Below are positions 62,636 to 64,000 of a stretch of 64,000 nt of DNA, piece after piece (positions within the stretch are counted from its first letter, which is position 1; the number at the start of each line of letters is the position of its first letter). Origin of the DNA: Chthonobacter rhizosphaerae (lineage in GTDB: Bacteria > Pseudomonadota > Alphaproteobacteria > Rhizobiales > Pleomorphomonadaceae). A model generated the notes under the pieces. It was not told where the DNA came from. It made no database searches and saw nothing but the letters and a program-made list of their open reading frames with translations. The position numbers and the translations under genes were made by a program. The DNA lies in the NCBI RefSeq assembly GCF_013839525.1, contig NZ_JACDIS010000006.1, positions 248,001 to 312,000 on the forward strand, in the 5' to 3' direction.

Positions 62636-63495
62636 CGACGGGCGCCCTGCCGACCACGACCGACGGCAACGGCCCGGCGCCGGTGGATCCGGCCGTCCTC
62701 TATGTGGGGTCGGTGATGCACGCGCGGCTGCGGCCGCTGTCGCACCGCTTCACCTACCGGGTGGCGAACCTCCTGGTGGACCTCGACCGGCTCGCCGAGG
62801 CGGACCGCCTGTCGCCGGCCTTCTCGGTCGGCCGGTTCAACCTCTTCTCGTTCCGAGAGGCGGACCACGGCCCGCGCGACGGCACGCCGCTCAGGGCCTA
62901 CGTGGACCGGCTCGTCGCCAGGGCGGGCGCGCCGCGGCCGGCGCGGGTGCTGCTCCTCTGCTATCCGCGGGTGCTCGGCTTCGTGTTCAACCCGATCTCG
63001 GTCTACTTCTGCCTCGACGAGGCCGGCCGGACCACGACGCTGATCTACGAGGTGCGCAACACCTTCGGCGAGAGCCACACCTATGTGGCGGCCGTGGAGG
63101 ACGGCGAGGCGAGCGCGGCGGGCATTCGCCAGGAGCGGGACAAGCTGTTCTACGTCTCGCCCTTCATGCCCATGGACCAGCGCTACCACTTCCGCGTGCT
63201 GCCGCCCGGCGATGGCGTCCGGCTGCGCATCCTGGAGACGGACCGGCACGGCCCGACGCTGGCGGCGACCTTCGCCGGCGAGCGGCGCGCGCTGACCGCG
63301 CGGGCGCTGGCGCGGACCTTCGCCGCCATGCCGCTCCATACGCTGAAGGTGGTCGCCGGCATTCATTACGAGGCGGCGGTCCTGTGGCTGAAGGGGGCGC
63401 CCTATTTCAGCCGCGGCGCGCCGCCGCCACCCGTGAGCTACCGAGATCCGAGCGAGGCGGGCCCGGTGTCCGGCGCTCTCGACCGCGCGGCCTGA
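62632..63495 (+). CDS. DUF1365 domain-containing protein
   Basis: 287 residues from ATG 62632, overlapping the previous stop by 4 bp. Family blocks: VGSVMHARLRPLSHRFTYRV, VLLLCYPRVLGFVFNPISVYFC, YEVRNTFGESHTY, KLFYVSPFMPMDQRYHF and TLKVVAGIHYEAA. The biochemical role of DUF1365 is unknown, but it almost always lies between the flavoprotein and a CFA-synthase-like gene, as here, so it should act on membrane lipids. Confidence 0.92.
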   Translation: MTTGALPTTTDGNGPAPVDPAVLYVGSVMHARLRPLSHRFTYRVANLLVDLDRLAEADRLSPAFSVGRFNLFSFREADHGPRDGTPLRAYVDRLVARAGAPRPARVLLLCYPRVLGFVFNPISVYFCLDEAGRTTTLIYEVRNTFGESHTYVAAVEDGEASAAGIRQERDKLFYVSPFMPMDQRYHFRVLPPGDGVRLRILETDRHGPTLAATFAGERRALTARALARTFAAMPLHTLKVVAGIHYEAAVLWLKGAPYFSRGAPPPPVSYRDPSEAGPVSGALDRAA

Positions 63496-63633
63496 TCCCG
63501 TCTTCGGGCTTTCCCGCCGAACGACCTGTTGTCATGATGACCGGTAGCATACGCCGACCGGGAGATGTGGTGCGCGCGCCGGCGCCGGGACCGACCCGGA
63601 CGCCGGTCGACGTTGGAACGATGGACCGTCACG

Positions 63634-64000
63634 ATGACCAGCCAGAGCAGCTACCATCCCGTTGAACTGACCGAAGCCAACGAGGACAGCGTCTTGCGCG
63701 GGCTGCCGGCGCTCGTCCGTCGGAGCCTGCACATGGTGCGGGCGCTCCGCTACGGCAGCCTGGACGTCACGCTGCCGGACGGCCGCACCATCCGGATCCC
63801 CGGCCGCGAACCCGGGCCGCACGGCCAGATCGTCATCCACGACTACCGCGCCATCCGCCGGGTGCTGTCGTCCGCCGACATGGGGGTGGCGGAAGGCTAC
63901 ATGGCGGGCGAGTGGTCGAGCCCGGACGTGACCAGCTTCCTGGAGGTGTTCTGCCACAACCACCACGTGGTGGAGGAGAAGCTGTCCCACAGCCCGGCGG
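63634..64000 (+). CDS. Cyclopropane-fatty-acyl-phospholipid synthase-like methyltransferase, 3' end cut
   Basis: 122 residues are visible from ATG 63634 (MTSQSSYHPVELTEAN). The N-terminal domain of CFA synthase-like methyltransferases is visible: LRYGSLDVTLPDGRTIRIPG, IHDYRAIRRVLSSADMGVAE and GYMAGEWSSPDVTSFLEVF. The SAM domain lies beyond the window. It is probably co-transcribed with the flavoprotein and DUF1365 genes, although a 138-base gap could hold its own promoter. Confidence 0.85.
   Translation, partial: MTSQSSYHPVELTEANEDSVLRGLPALVRRSLHMVRALRYGSLDVTLPDGRTIRIPGREPGPHGQIVIHDYRAIRRVLSSADMGVAEGYMAGEWSSPDVTSFLEVFCHNHHVVEEKLSHSPA

Overview
The window is high-GC chromosomal DNA from an alphaproteobacterium, most likely of the Hyphomicrobiales (Rhizobiales). 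The evidence is a DUF2155 gene next to a gene for the NDUFA12-like 17.2 kDa complex I subunit, an RNase E with an acidic insertion in its S1 domain, CtrA-type TTAA-N7-TTAAC boxes, a CTAGAGC-type palindromic intergenic repeat, class II (B12) ribonucleotide reductase, and a photolyase/flavoprotein/DUF1365/CFA-synthase cluster behind a TGATCC-type extracytoplasmic sigma promoter. The genus cannot be fixed from the sequence alone. I saw no phage, transposase, CRISPR array, rRNA or tRNA gene.

Layout. 1-4.4 kb: three CgeB-like glycosyltransferases (the first cut by the window edge) and a UDP-glucuronate decarboxylase-like epimerase, a surface-sugar locus. 4.5-13.9 kb: AsmA/DUF3971 envelope protein, peroxiredoxin, DUF455 protein, M23 peptidase, PAS-GGDEF-EAL protein, and prfB with an intact programmed +1 frameshift site. 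14.5-17.8 kb: an operon of a BON-repeat/OmpA-like protein, a 30-residue membrane peptide and a membrane-anchored helix-hairpin-helix protein, laid out like mycobacterial arfABC. 18.1-25.6 kb: PBP1A and an AMIN amidase (minus strand), divergent from rne, with a CtrA box between. 25.7-26.0 kb: a 30-bp minisatellite. 26-32.8 kb: aminotransferase, then M48 protease, DsbA-like protein, aroQ, accB, accC and aat.

32.9-34.6 kb holds a methyltransferase and a glycosyltransferase of lower GC, next to a cloverleaf-like palindromic element. This looks like an islet inserted between aat and DUF2155. 35-37.2 kb: DUF2155, a nucleoside hydrolase and the complex I subunit. 37.6-41.9 kb: an MBOAT acyltransferase flanked by two near-identical SGNH-like proteins plus a small exported peptide with its own CtrA box, probably an envelope O-acylation system. 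42.1-50.5 kb: class IV aminotransferase, a small conserved protein, a sugar C-methyltransferase, a receiver protein, and nrdJ with NrdR-like boxes. 50.8-52 kb: an Xre/RES toxin-antitoxin pair. 52-58 kb: DHDPS-family lyase, TadG-like vWA protein, MarR regulator, an orphan modA behind a perfect palindrome, and a polysaccharide flippase.

58-64 kb: sdaA (L-serine ammonia-lyase) on the minus strand behind a tandem glycine riboswitch. Divergent from it are a photolyase, an FAD oxidoreductase, DUF1365 and a CFA-synthase-like methyltransferase that runs off the window. These resemble the singlet-oxygen (RpoE-ChrR) response genes of Rhodobacter. The strongest leads are the arf-like operon, the twin-SGNH/MBOAT locus, the glycine-riboswitch control of sdaA, the putative sigma-E photooxidative cluster and the orphan modA with its operator.
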